Positions 46,346 through 58,560 of a DNA stretch of 64,000 bases are shown here, in pieces. The notes beneath the pieces are model-generated. The model searched no databases, was not told the DNA's origin, and saw only the letters and a program-made list of their open reading frames with translations. Within the stretch, counting starts at the first letter, position 1. Every line of letters starts with the position of its first letter. The position numbers were made by a program, and so were the translations under genes. The stretch comes from Cryptomeria japonica. Its lineage: Eukaryota; Streptophyta; Pinopsida; Cupressales; Cupressaceae. The stretch covers positions 334,766,793 to 334,830,792 of the forward strand of contig NC_081408.1 in the NCBI RefSeq assembly GCF_030272615.1. The letters run 5' to 3'.

Positions 46346-48185
46346 AATGTCCTGAAATTTTAGAAGGAACCAGTCCTGAGAAAAAGGATGAAGATCCTTG
46401 TATTTTGCTATTAGAACTTGAAACTATTAAATTGGAACCAACAAATAAAATCCTGATGAATTTTCTCAATCAGAACAGATAAATTCAGAAGAAGATGACA
46501 ATGATAAAGTTGAACCTGAAGAGAATGATCATGTTTTACCTAGGTATGTGAGACTAAGTCACAGTCCTGAACAGATAATTGGGAATAAGGATGCAGGTGT
46601 ACAAACCAGAAGAAGATTAAGAGAGAACTCTTACATGATCTCTACCTTTGAACCTAGAAATGATAAAGAGGCATTTGGTGATGATCATTGGGTGAAAGCT
46701 ATGGAGGAGGATTTGGATCAAATTATGAAGAACAACACTTGGACCCTGGTACCCTGACCCGTAAGCAATAATGTTATAGGTACTAAATGGGTATTCAAAA
46801 ACAAATTAAATGAAGATGGTTTTATAATTCATAATAAGGCAAGATTAGTATACAAAGGTTATGCACAAGAAGAAGGAGAAGACTATGGAGAAACTTTTGC
46901 ACTAGTAGCAAGACTGGAAGGTGTCGGAACATTGCTTTCATTTGTAGCTTATAAGAAGTTCAAGATATACCAGATGGATGTCAAGTCTGCATTTTTAAAT
47001 GGGATACTAGAAGAGGAGGTTTATATAGAGTAGCCTGATGTTTATGAATTGATAGATAAGGAAGACATGGTATGCAAATTGCATAAAGCCTTGTATGGAT
47101 TAAAGAAGGCACCTAGAGCATGGTATGAAAGGCTTCATACTCATTTGATGAAGATAGGCTTTGCTAGAAGCAGTGATGACAACAACATTTATCTCAAGTC
47201 TGAAGGAGATGACATACTGGTTAGTGAAGTATTTGTAGATGACATTATATTTGGAGGTAATGATGACATGAGTAATTGTTTTGCAGATGAAATGAAGAAT
47301 GAATTTGAGATGTCATTAGTAGGTGAAATAAAAAATTTCATAGGATTACATATATAGCAAATGAAGAATGGTATTTTCATTACTCAATCCAAGTATGTAA
47401 AAGAGGTTTTGAAGACTCTCAGTATGAGTGAGTGTAAACCAGCTGGAACCCCAATGGTTACAGGTTGTAAACTCTCCAAGGAAGATGCATCTAAGTCTGT
47501 AGTTGAAAAGGAATATAGGTCAATGATTGGTAAATTACACTATGTTGTTCACAGTCAACTGGATATTGCCCATGTAGTTGTTATTATTGCTAGATTTTAG
47601 AAGAACCCTAAGGAGGCACATCTGATGACAACCAAGAGAATTTTGAGATATTTGAGAGGTACTGTTGACTATGGATTATGGTATCCATATGGTGGAAATT
47701 TTGATCTGAAAGCATACATTGATGTTGATTGGGCATGAAATATTGATGACCAGAAGAGTACTATAGGTGGAGAATTCTTTTTAGGAGGAAGGTTAGTCTC
47801 TTGGAGTAGTTAAAAATAGAGTTGCACTTCACAATCTACTGCAAAAGTTGAGTATGTAGTAGCTTATATGAATTGCACACAAGCTATGTGGATGAGGCAC
47901 ATTTTGGAAGGTTTGAAGATGGAAATATTTGAACCTATAAAGATTTTGTGTGATAATACAAGTGCAATAAAAATTTCCAAAAATCTTGTTTTGCATGCAA
48001 GGACTAAGCACATTGAATTGAAATATCACTTCTTGAGGGAAAAAGTTCAAAGTAAAGATGTTATCTTGGAGCATGTTTCTACCAAGGAGAAACTTGCAGA
48101 TATCTTTACCAAACCTTTGCCTAAGACCACTTTCAAGTATCTTAGAAGTCAATTAGGGGTTGTCCCTCTTCATGAAGTCAGTTGA
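46346..48185 (+). pseudogene. Reverse transcriptase and RNase H of element J
   Basis: One frame from 46548. [34 protein letters not shown] (first Asp), YGLKKAPRAWYERL, VFVDDIIFGGND. RNase H: AYIDVDWA, SCTSQSTAKVEYVVAYMN-type text, CDNTSAIKISKN, RTKHIELKYHFLRE, ending at TGA 48183-48185. TAG codons at 47031 (EVYIE*PD), 47356 (LHI*QM) and 47598 (ARF*KNP) sit where relatives have Gln. 46346-46547 holds the degenerate integrase-RT linker. Confidence 0.87.
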
Positions 48186-48518
48186 GCATGATGCTGATTA
48201 CATCAGTCCTTGATTTACTTGCAAAATTCTAAATGGATTGATGAAGAAGTGGATGTATTCCACAGGGGGAGCACCAACATCATAGTGAGAGAATAATTAC
48301 ATGTTTTACTTTCACTTTGACATTGTTGTCAAAGGGGGAGAAGAATTATGTGAATTGGGAGAAGAAGTATGTGTCTGATTAAGTGATCCAACAACACGAT
48401 GAAGACACATAGAGAAAGGTGAATAGTTGGTAATGTAAACTAGGATTCTTATTCACCAATCTCAACAACAATTAGAGGCATTGATATTTGTATTGTCATC
48501 AATGCCAAAGGGGGAGAT
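48186..48518 (+). other. 3' UTR and polypurine tract of element J
   Basis: No gene. 'gttgtcaaagggggagaag' near 48325 is an upstream copy of the tract; the terminal one, 'aaagggggagattg', ends at the LTR. Weak inverted-repeat arms at 48493-48504 and 48578-48589. Confidence 0.7.
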
Positions 48519-49476
48519 TGTTGGAATTTGAGGATTATTGGTATTTTGAATAGAGATTGCATTAATGATATATTGTCATTGATGTCAATTGAACCAGTAA
48601 TGATATTCATGGTATTATTGATATTGTTGATTTTGATATTGGCTATTAACCAGTAAAAGAGATTTGTGGAACATGTTGTAAAATGGTGAACCGATATAAA
48701 GGGTTAAACCTTTCTATGTAATGTAACCGATAAAACCCTATCAACTCTTAAACCCTAACCAACCTAGTTTGTTGGTTTATTATCTGATAAGCGGTAATGA
48801 TGGAGACATGTGTGATCATTTGATTGAGGATATATTCAAATTATTTTGGTGTGTTTGTTCTTGTCTAGGGAAAGAGAAAGAAGGAGCAAAGTGGATTGCA
48901 TTTAATGCATAGTGTGTGATGAGTTACAAAGTTCGATGAAGCGGTGATAATGGAGGGGTTGAAATTGTCTTGAAGAATGTGAAGAGATTGTCATGATTTC
49001 TAATGGTCAAGAATGTACCAACTTGTTTGTAATCTTGATGATGAGAATTAGGTTTTTGTTGTGTTATCGACCTAATTGATTTCTATTTAAGGTCGATGGA
49101 GTTGTTTGTAAAGGTTGTTGGTAAGGATTGTAGAAAACCTGTTGAGTGTGTGATTGCCCAACCAGTGAATGGATCTGCACTTAGAGTGAAGGAAGATTGA
49201 AGGTTATAAAAGGATCTGATCAAGCAAAAGTAGTGCTATTCAGACAGATCAACAAAACTATTGTTTTGTAACAATTACAACAAAAGTTAAATCCCTTAAC
49301 CGGGTGAGTTCTAACAAGCTTGGCTACTCATTAAATCCTTTAACTAGGTGATCCATTAGCTTGGATTCTTAAATCCTCCAGCGAGATTACTCCTAATAGG
49401 GTATTGTGCTTCTAACAAGGCATATTTGTAAAATCCTTTAACTAGGTGAGTCCTAAGTGGAATTAGTTCTTAATAG
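48519..49476 (+). repeat. 3' LTR of element J, first part
   Basis: Starts TGTTGGAATTTGAGG and aligns with the 5' LTR until 'attagttcttaatag', where K is inserted. The remaining part is 56553-57036. Confidence 0.9.
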
Positions 49477-49840
49477 TGTTAGAGTAATTATGTCTTTACT
49501 TGATTAATTAAATGACATTTGTTTAATTAATTAAGTTCCCCTTTATCTCTTTTACACTTAAGCTAACATTAGGTGCATACTAATTAATTCTTTTATTAAT
49601 TATTATGTGCAAGCCTAGGGTTTTCCCTTTTAGGGTTTTTTGACCTATTAGAGGTTGAATTCTTTTCTTTTATATGATTATTCTATTACACACTTTTGTG
49701 AATATAGAGCTCTCATATTCTTGAGCATTTCTTGTGTTTATGTTTTTCTCTATTGCTTCCTTGCTTCTCCTTGTAATAGGCTTATTCAGCTTGCAGAGAT
49801 CATTTGGGCTCCTGTGGTGTTGTATTTTTCAACTCTCACA
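49477..49840 (+). repeat. 5' LTR of element K
   Basis: 364 bp, TGTTAGAGTAATTATG to ...AACTCTCACA. Confidence 0.92.
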
Positions 49841-49852
49841 TGGTATCAGAGC
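49841..49852 (+). promoter_or_regulatory. Primer-binding site of element K
   Basis: tggtatcagagc directly after the LTR; perfect complement of initiator tRNA-Met. Confidence 0.85.
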
Positions 49853-50489
49853 TTCAAATCTATAGCTATCTGTTCTTATTCTGAGTTTTCTTTGCATTGG
49901 AAGCGGATCTGGGGTTTCAGAAGTTTTTTTGTGCACCTAGGGATAGGCCTTTTCTGATCACTTTGGGCCTAAATGGACCTCAGCATCGTGCTCAAAAGAC
50001 CCAAAAACCCCTATGGTCATATAAAGCTTGATCACTTTCGACACCCGAGCCTCTGGGGGTATTGTTTTTTGTTCTGTACCAGGTCGTACGACCCTAACAC
50101 GTAGTTTGAGAATTTGTTTTTTTTTTAAATCATTTTTTTTCTTTTTTTACGACATGCAGGCCAAAATTTGTTTTTTTCTTAAATAAAAACCAAAAAATCC
50201 TTCAAAAAAATTTTGGCAAAAGTTTTTCAAAAAAAAACACAAAATTTTTTGGGGTTCAACCCACGATACGCAAGGTACCGTGGGCCCCATAGCCATGTAG
50301 TAGGCTATACCTACGTCACTAGCCCTGATAGTTCAGGCCCCTGCCCACCTGCCGACCACTTCCTGGCCACCACCAACCTCCATCCACCTGCCCACTGCTT
50401 CTTGGCCGCCACCAGCCTCCACCTCGATCGTCCCCGCCTGCCCACCGCTGCCGCTGTGCCGCCTGCTCCACCATCGGAGCGGTGCCCCC
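49853..50489 (+). other. Leader of element K, first part
   Basis: Non-coding, with T- and A-runs (50115-50235) and a Pro-rich GC-rich stretch (about 50330-50485) where the solo LTR L is inserted. Open frames here are composition artefacts. Confidence 0.6.
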
Positions 50490-51374
50490 TGTTGGGAAAA
50501 ATGGTGTCTCAATCTTGCATTTATGCGAGATTACTATTTGTAGTAAGTTTTCATTTGAGCATGAAATGGTGCGAAACTCTCCCTGAAGCTTCTGGTTGGT
50601 TAGATAAGCATTCCGGTAAAGTTGCGTCGCAAGGTCACAGCTAGTTTTGAAGATATTAAAGTTTTCGTCTTGGAGGGGTGCAATAAAATGTTTAAAATTA
50701 ATTTTGGGGACTTTAGAGGCTCCGAAACGCCCTGAAAAGTTGCCGTAACTGGCGAAGCGGGTTACGAGGTGATAGAGCACTTCGCGAGCTTTCCGGCGCT
50801 TCAAACGGTTCTTCAATCGGACACCCGGTTCTCAAGTTATGGCCTCCGGAAGTTTGTACTCCTGAAATAGGAAAAATAATTTGTATCGGATACATAAATG
50901 AGCTGTAAAAGGGAGCGACACGTGTTGATGTGTGCTTTAACATGTCATAGAAGGGAGATAAGGTCGGCTACACCTTATTGGGTGGTTTTAGCCCATGGTT
51001 TTGTAATACCGTTTGACGGTTTCTTGTATTGTATCTCCTATTTATGAGGTGTGTGAGATAGAGGTTGTGTTTAAGAGTCTTATGGCTATTGAGTTGCCTT
51101 TGAATCTCTGATTAATGGTACTCCTGCGAAGAGCTTGCTCTGCAAGTATGTTGTAATCTGTTTTTGATTGCTGAATAAAATATTGAGCTGCTCTTGGAGG
51201 GTGGGGTTTTTCTCCTGAAAGGGTTTTCCCCACGTAAATCACTGTGTTATGGTATGAATGCTATTATATCTATTTCTATTTTCTGTAACTGTTGTAACGA
51301 TCTGAAAAAGTTTTGCATTACCCTCCTCTCAAGGTTAGTGTAGGAAGTTGTTTCTGCTACTTAACTTCCTTACA
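50490..51374 (+). repeat. Solo LTR L
   Basis: 885 bp from TGTTGGGAAAAATGG to ...TTAACTTCCTTACA, flanked by identical CCCCC (50485-50489 and 51375-51379). It carries a copia-type R-U5 motif (about 51201-51250, gggttttccccacgtaaatc). No internal region is left: the usual outcome of recombination between two LTRs of one element. It is the innermost insertion of the right cluster. Confidence 0.9.
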
Positions 51375-51953
51375 CCCCCAAGCCACCTCTGCCCGACCCT
51401 ACCACCAAATAGTCTCTCTGTTGCCTTTGTAGGGGGGTTGGTTTTCTATTCATATCTTGAGCATACAGAGTCATTTTTTTGAAAATGAATAGGTGTCAAA
51501 AAGCTAATTCTGAGTCGGACCTCATGGTATTGTAATTTTTTTCCAATTTTTTTTTTTATTGTACTTTTTTCCATTCAAAGTGGGATCAGTTTTTTGCACT
51601 TTCGAGGCCATAGAATGTGAAAATGGACTCCATTTTTTGAAAATGAATAGGCATTGGAAAGCTCTCAGCATGCTCTATTAATATATGTGATCTTGTTTCT
51701 CAGATATTTCTTCAGGTACATGAGATTTCAATTTGCTATTTTTTGCTTATGCACTACTTCATTCTCACCAGTATGTACTAGGGTTTGGGTTTATCTCTTA
51801 TGGGGGCATGTTTTTTCTTCACTTTCTATCATTTACATCAGAAATATAGAACACCAAAACTCTAAAAAACAAACAAACTCTTATGCATCTTTGGTCTATT
51901 TTGAAAGATCACATAATAATAAAAAACACAAGCAGGTACAAGTGCAGAGTTTT
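51375..51953 (+). other. Leader of element K, second part
   Basis: About 580 bp after the solo LTR, with T-rich runs and no gene recognised. It ends at the gag ATG (51954). Confidence 0.6.
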
Positions 51954-52810
51954 ATGGTAGGTTCTTCAGTTGAGTTATTGACATCACACAACTATCACAC
52001 CTGGAAGCCTCGCATCATAAGGCTTCTTAGAGAATGAGGGTTGTGGTCTTGTTTGGATGAGGTTTAGCCTCTATTGCAGTGTCCTTTTGAGATTGTTCAG
52101 CACAAAAACAAGATGGATGAGGCCATGGGTTTTCTCTCATTACATGTTTTCGACAGTCTTCTATTTCACCTTGATGCTTTGCTCACTCCTCAAGATATGT
52201 GGTTGAAGTTTGAGACTCTCTTCGAGAGAGTTAATGAGATCCAGGCATTATAGATGGAGGCAAAGTTGGTTTCCTTGTTACCTGATTCCTTTCCCACCAT
52301 TGAGAATTTTTTGAACAAATTCACAACTACTAGATCTGTTCTCCAGGGATGTGGAAAGACCAAGACAGACCATGAGTGCATTCACTTCAACCTTTCAAAG
52401 CTTTGGGGTCCTTTTTCAAATTTTTGCCTCTTCTTTCTATTCCACCATGGATAGCGTGGGTGCTCATTTTACCATGGCTATCTTTGATGTGTTTTGTGAG
52501 CATTTGTCTCATGAGCAGTCTCACCTTTCTCAGTTGGACATGCTCTCTGGGTCCAAGAACAAAGCATTGGTTGCTTAGTCATCTAAGGAGAAGCAAAAGC
52601 AAAAACTGAAGCCAAAGAAGAATTCTACAGGCAGTGAGCATTCCTCCAAGCCACCTCCTAAGTCTGATTCTAAACCACCATTTAATCCAAAACAAGGGAA
52701 ATCTTCACAGTCTACTGACTCTTCCTCCAAGACTAAGAAGAAATCAGGAGATACTTGCAGTTTTTCTGGCAAGGAAGGACATCCAGTTTCCAGGTGTTGG
52801 AAATGATTAG
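51954..52810 (+). pseudogene. Gag of copia element K
   Basis: ATG 51954: LLTSHNYHTWKPRIIRLL is the copia gag N-terminus. Three stops before 52255, then LLPDSFPTIENFLNKFTTTRSVL and a frameshift near 52390. A Lys/Ser-rich linker leads to one knuckle, CSFSGKEGHPVSRC, in which Cys-2 is Ser. Confidence 0.8.
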
Positions 52811-54180
52811 AGGCTTTAGAGGAAGCCATTCAATAGCATCACATCTCCTCACCTCAGGTGTCTTCTCCTTCCATAGGGAAAGGTCATGCTCGATCTTTGA
52901 CCTATGGGTCCACTTGGATTTTAGATTTTGGTGCTTCTCACCATATGACTCACATTCAGTAGCTGGTCACTTCTCTTGCCTCTTATGGTACTTCATAGAT
53001 TGCAGTGGGTGACTTTGTTCATCTTTCAGTCTTAGGTTCAGGTTCTGTCTCTTTGGATGGGGGTACTCTATAGGATGTTCTGGTTGTACCTGACATCTCA
53101 ATGAACCTCCTATCCATTTATGAGATTTTCCATTCTAGCTCTGGTAAGTCAGTTGAGTTCTCACCACATGATGTGGTTATTCAGGACCTCCATGACTCAA
53201 ATTTGGTTGTGGCTACTGGGAGTGTTGATACTACATCTCGTCTTCACAGATTTGATGGATTTGAGCCCTCTGCGAGTACAGGTTCATCTCTTATGGCACA
53301 TGTAGAATCAGTGAGTAAGCTTTGGCATGAGCACTTGGGCCATGTCAATTATAGATATCTTCAATAGATGATTACACAGGCACTTGTTCTTGGGCTCCCA
53401 CAGATTTCCTACATTGATGGTGTTTGTCATGGTTGTGTGCTTCGTAAGCATCATAGGGATCCCTTTCCAAAGGGAAGAGACCCTCATGCTTTGGCACCTT
53501 TGGAGTTGATTCATAGTGACCTCATGTCATTCCCTACTCCTTCTTTTTCTGAGGCCAAGTATGTACTCACATTTCTTGATGACTTCTCCAGACGCACATG
53601 GGTGTACTTTCTTAAGTACAAGTCTAATGCCTTTGATTCATTTCAAATCTTCAAGACATTTGTAGAGAAGTAGTCTGGTTGTTTTATTCAGCGGATATGT
53701 ATAGATAATGGGGGGGAGCATGTGAATCAGGCTTTTAGAGATTTTTTCACTAAGCATGGTTTATAGCATCAGTTTACTATTCCCTACACCCCTCAGTGAA
53801 ATGGTGTCGCTGAGAGAAAGAACAGGACTTTACGGGAGATGGAAAATTGTATGATTTCGTCCAAATCCATGGATTCATCTTTTTGGGCTGAGGCAACCAA
53901 TTGTGCCAACTACATTCAGAATCGGATGCCTCACAAGGCAGTTCAACATATGACTCGTGAGGAGGCTTGGTCTCATGACAAGCCTGATGTTTCTTTTTTT
54001 TGAGTATTTGGAAGTGAGGCATGGACATTTATTCCTGATGCTCAGAGGAGATAAATGGAGTGGAAGAGCTAGCCACTCATTTTTGTTGGCTACTGTGAGC
54101 ATGTTAAGGCACACACATTGTTTGATCCTAATTCTAGAGAGGTCCTATTTTGATGGGATGTTCAGTTTGATGAGCGCCTT
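52811..54180 (+). pseudogene. Protease and integrase of element K
   Basis: Protease site WILDFGASHHMTH (D-F-G for D-S-G). Pre-integrase block LWHEHLGHVNYRYLQ with C-x-x-C in VCHGCVLRKHH. Integrase core: IHSDLMSFP (first Asp), RICIDNGGEHVN (second Asp), YTPQ*NGVAERKN (Glu). TAG stops at 53365, 53671 and 53764. After SFF a TGA precedes VFGSEAW. Confidence 0.85.
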
Positions 54181-56004
54181 CCCATAGTGGATACCTTGTC
54201 TCCAGTGTCTACCCCTCTTCCTACTCCTCCCATTGTATCTCTTCAGAATAATTTTGAGAATGATTCTGATGATGCTTCTAATGATCCACCATCTCCCCCT
54301 CCACCTGCTCCACCTTAGATGCCGAAGTAGGCTCACTTTATTGTTGAGGCAATCAGATCTATGGCCGGTGATCCTTCAGATAGTCATCGCACCCGTTCTC
54401 ATACTGTGGGATCTAGTCTTTTGAGTCCTACCATTTTAGATGATCCTCAAAAGTTTTTAGAGGCAATAGGACACCCTGAGTGGGATTGTGCTATCGATGA
54501 GGAGTATTCTTCTTTAATGAGGAATAATACTTGGGATCTCTATCCTCTTCCTAAGGGCAGAAAGATGGTTTGGTGCCGATGGTTGTATCACACTAAGTAT
54601 GTTGCTAATGGTTCGATTGATAACTACAAAGAACATCTTGTTACAAAGGGTTTCTCGTAGGTTGAGGGTATTGATTACTCCAAGACATTTTCCCCTGTCA
54701 CCAAGATGAACTCTATTCATTTTGTACTATCCCTTGCAGCTTCTAGGGGATGTCCCATTTTTTAGATGGATGTGAAGAGTTCTTTCTTACATGAAGACCT
54801 ACAGGAGGAAATCTCTATGGAGCAGCCTCAGGGATTTGTGTAGGATAGTTCTTTGATTTTCAAACTTCAGCATTCATTGTATGGTCTTAAATAGGCCCCT
54901 CGAGCTTGGTATGAGAAGATGGACTCTTTCTTGCTCTCCAGTGGTTTCACACACTATCATTCCGATCACACAATTTACATTCAACATCTTGAGGGTGAGA
55001 TCTTGATTCTTGTGGTATATGTTGATGATCTCCTCATCACAGGTAGCTCATCCTCTATGATTCAATATGTTCAACAAGCTTTGATGGACCAGTTTGAGAT
55101 GATAGATCTCAGTCTTCTACACTATTTTCTTGGTCTTCAGGTGATTCAGTCTTCTAATGGGATCTCGATTTACCAGCAAAAGTATGCTCTTGACATGCTT
55201 CAGCACTTTGGCATACTTGATTTCAAGCCTACCTCCACTACTTTTCAGTCAGGGGTTGTTTTGATTACTACTTTCCCCACTCCTTTAGTAGATTCTACAC
55301 TTTACAAGTAATTGGTTGGCAGTTTGTTGTACCTGACACACGCTCATCCTAACCTTTCCTTTGTGGTTGGCCTTGTCTCTTGATTCTCCCATGATCCTCA
55401 TGAGAGTCATTGGCAAGCTACCAAATGTATTTTGCGGTACATTTGGGACTCTATTTCTCATGGAATTCACTACACATCAGGGGAACCTCACATTGTTGGC
55501 TACACTGACTCAAATTGGGCTGGTGATGTCAATGATCAGAAGTCTACTTCTGGCTTTGTTTTCTAGCTTGCTTCTAGTCCTATCACATGGTCTTGCAAGA
55601 ACTAGACTACTCATGCATTATCATCTATAGAGGCTGAGTACCGAGTTGGTGTGCTCGCAAGTCAGGAGATCTTATGGCTTTGATAGTTGATGTCTAAGTT
55701 TGGTTTTCCTCCTGATAGTCCCACTATTCTTTGGTGTGACAATCAAAGTGCTAATCACATTTCTTGCAACCTGGTGGAGCATCAACAGATGAAGAACATT
55801 GAGCTTCACATACATTTCATCTGCTAGTTGATTTAGGATGGTTCTCTCATTTTAGAGTACATTCCCACTGTCGAGCAGGTTGTGGACATATTCATGAAAC
55901 CTTTTGCATCACCTTGCTATCTTCAGTTGCGCTCTATGCTTGGGGTGAAGGAAGTTCTCCTTGGGGGTCTTTATGAGGCCTTCCTTCCTTCATATTTCTT
56001 TTAG
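54181..56004 (+). pseudogene. Reverse transcriptase and RNase H of element K
   Basis: One frame throughout. RT: NTWDLYPLPKGRKMVWCRW, DYSKTFSPVTKM, MDVKSSFLHEDL (first Asp), SLYGLK*APRAWYEKM, VVYVDDLLITGS (Y-V-D-D box intact). RNase H: GYTDSNWAGDVNDQKSTSG, SSIEAEYR, LWCDNQSANHIS, ending RSMLGVKEV and TAG 56002-56004. TAG codons at 54658, 54763, 54841, 54892 and 55603 fall where the conserved residue is usually Gln; TGA near 55381 where Arg is usual. Confidence 0.88.
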
Positions 56005-56188
56005 CATGTTCCTTTATCTCTTTTTGGAGAGAACTTTTTTCCCACTGGGTTTTCTCCTTTTTATCCATTTCATAGAGATTTCCATGTATTTGGGTACCTC
56101 ATCAGGCCTTGTTGTTGGGACCCATCTTTCATACTTTCAGTAGTTGTTCTAGGTTTTATCTTCTCCCTAATTATAGCTTAAGGGGGGG

Positions 56189-56552
56189 TGTTATAGTAAT
56201 TAGGTCTTTACTTGATTAATTAAATGACATTTGTTTAATTAATTAAGTTCCCCTTTATCTCTTTTACACTTAAGCTAACATTAGGTGCATAATAATTAAT
56301 TATTTTAATAATTATTATGTGCAAGCCTAGGGTTTTCCCTTTTAGGGTTTTTTGACCTATTAGAGCTTGAATTCTTTTCTTTTGTATGATTATTTTATTA
56401 CACATTTTTGTGAATACAGAGCTCTCATATTCTTGAGCATTTCCTGTGTTTATGTTTTTCTCTGTTGCTTCCTTGCTTCTCCTTGTAATGGGTTTATTCA
56501 GCTTCCAAAGATCATTTGCACTCTTGTGGTGTTTTATTTCTCAACTCTCACA
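56189..56552 (+). repeat. 3' LTR of element K
   Basis: 364 bp, TGTTATAGTAATTAGG to ...AACTCTCACA, after polypurine tract 56179-56188. Confidence 0.92.
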
Positions 56553-57036
56553 AACAAGACTTATTGTAAAGATCTAACAAGCTTTGGCTCCTAACAGGGA
56601 GAACTTCAGAAGAGTTTAGATAGCTATCTTTGTGAGTCCCATCTCACCGTGGTTTTTACCTATTTGGTTTTTCCACGTATAAACATTTGTGTCAAGTGGT
56701 GAATGCTTTTGTGGTTGTGACTTTACCTGTTGATATGGTAAATTCCAGATAAAGCATGTTATGTAGAAACATTGAAGATGAAATGTTGAGTGATGTTTAA
56801 GCATTGTTGATGTTTATATAGATGTTGAGGTTGTTAACTGTTGAAGCCGTAATAACAGTTAAACCGGTCAATGTCAAGTATTCTTATGAGAATTGATCTT
56901 GACTAAGATATGATTACTTTGTTTGGCTAAGTTTAAGTTTGGGAACCTTGTTTCATTTTTTCTATATACTGATTCACCCCCCCCCCGCCCTCCTCTTAGA
57001 ATTCTACCGAATACTTATTCTTTCATCATACCATGA
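56553..57036 (+). repeat. 3' LTR of element J, second part
   Basis: Resumes the J LTR after K ('aacaagacttattg', matching 43570 in the 5' LTR) and ends ...CATACCATGA before GGTTT. Confidence 0.88.
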
Positions 57037-58153
57037 GGTTTACAGGTTGGAGAAAGCTTTATATGGATTGTAGCAAGCCCCTGGAGCTTGGTATGCTAGA
57101 ATGGACAAATATCTTTTGAAGTTTGGTTTAACTAAAGCTAATGCTGACAGTAACTTATATTATAAGATCACTGATGATGAAATATTGATTGTTAAAGTCT
57201 TTATTGATGATATCATTTTTGGAGGTGAGGATAAGTTATGTATGGAATTCTCTTATAATATGAAGAATAAATTTGTAATGTTTATGATTGGGGAGATGAG
57301 ATTTTTCTTAGGTTTGTAGATTACACAGACTGCCAAAGGTATTTTCAACTATCAAACTAAGTATGCTAGAGAGTTGTTGAAGAAGTTTGGTATAGAAAAT
57401 TCTAAACCAATTGGTATACCTATGGTTACAAGTGAGAAACTAACAAAGAAAGATGTATCAGCTCTGGTAAATCCTACAAGGTATAAATCTATGATTGGAG
57501 GTTTGTTATATTTGACTCGAACCAAACCGGATATAATGAATACAGTTTGCATTGTATCAAGATATCAAAGTGATCCTACAGAGAATCATGAGAGTGTAGT
57601 GAAAAGGATTTTTAGATATTTGGAAGGAACAAGTGAGTATGGTCTGTGGTATCCTAAAGATGGTGAATTTACACTATGTGCATATACAGGTGCAGATTGA
57701 GTTGGAGATGTTGATGATCAGAAAATCACATCTGATGGAGCTTTCTTTCTTGGAAAGAAACTTGTTTCATGGATCAACAAGAAATAGTCATGTACTTCTT
57801 TATCTACTGTTGAAGCTGAGTATGTTGTTGTTGCTACTAATTGTACACAAGTTCTATGGATGAAACAAGTGTTGAAGGATACAAGGGTATATTGTAATGA
57901 ACTGGTAGTTATTCACTATGATAACTCTGGTGCTATTGACATATCCAAGAATCCGGTATTTCACTCTAAGACAAAGTGCATATCAATCAAGTATAATTTT
58001 CTAAAGGAGAAGGTGGAAGCAAATGAAGTTATATTGGTTTATGTGAACACTAAAGAACCGATTGTAGATATCTTCACTAAACCTTTTCCCATAGAATTAT
58101 TTGAGTATTTTAGAGATAGATTGGGGGTCTCTGCCCCTCCAGTAGAGACTTGA
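57037..58153 (+). pseudogene. Reverse transcriptase (rest) and RNase H of element H
   Basis: Picks up H after [34 protein letters not shown] (Y-x-D-D box), VNPTRYKSMIGGLLYLTRTKPD. RNase H: AYTGAD (one Asp of YTDAD lost), STVEAEYVVVATNC, HYDNSGAIDISKNPV, KTKCISIKYNFLKE; stop after 58150. TAG at 57317 (GL*ITQT) and 57787 (KK*SCTS) at Gln positions. Confidence 0.86.
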
Positions 58154-58560
58154 GTGATGTTGAATGGAATCATTCTGGTATGCAGTTTTCAGAACTATTA
58201 TTCATTCTGGATTGATGTGTTGGTGCTACTACTCTGGGGGAGTAGTCAGCTATGTGGCTCAGAGGTTATTTTGATTTTTCTTTGATTTTAATGTCATATT
58301 TTTGGCATTGATGTCAAAGGGGGAGAGATATACATGTGAAAAATAGATCTTAATACAAATATCAGTTTAAGGGGGAGAACATAGCTTAAGAGAGATATCT
58401 TTCATAGGGGGACTTTGGTCTATTGGTTCAGAACTTCATTGTTATATCATTTTGAGGACATTGTTGGTTGTCTTCAATTGAAAGAGACTTGTTTGGCATT
58501 TCTTGGAACTTATAGATGTTTTTCACATCTAGTGTTATCATTAATGCCAAAGGGGGAGAT
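58154..58560 (+). other. 3' UTR and polypurine tract of element H
   Basis: No gene. Polypurine-like copies at about 58313 ('tgtcaaagggggagaga') and about 58370; the terminal tract ends at 58560. Confidence 0.72.

Larger units (their letters stand above)
49477..56552 (+). mobile_element. Ty1/copia retrotransposon K
   Basis: LTRs of 364 bp each (about 94 percent identical by eye, some 21 differences), PBS, gag-pol with one frameshift near 52390, polypurine tract 'aaggggggg'. Flanks aatag and aacaa; the uninterrupted J 5' LTR reads aacag at this place, so both copies of the duplication have changed by one base. Its short LTR and divergent pol separate it from A, H, I and J. Confidence 0.92.
42616..57036 (+). 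mobile_element. Ty1/copia retrotransposon J, interrupted by K
   Basis: 5' LTR 42616-44041, gag-pol 44113-48185, 3' LTR 48519-49476 plus 56553-57036. Perfect 5-bp target duplication GGTTT (42611-42615 and 57037-57041). Removing J rejoins the RT frame of H. LTR ends read ...CCATCA (5' copy) and ...CCATGA (3' copy). Confidence 0.92.

Noticed and set aside
49655-49957. Hydrophobic ORF at the K 5' LTR, repeated at 56367
   Set aside because: It lies within the LTR and crosses the PBS; its repetition simply reflects two LTR copies.
50213-50644. Pro/His-rich ORF in the leader of K
   Set aside because: It runs across the junction into the solo LTR, so it cannot be an ancient gene; it is a product of GC-rich simple sequence.
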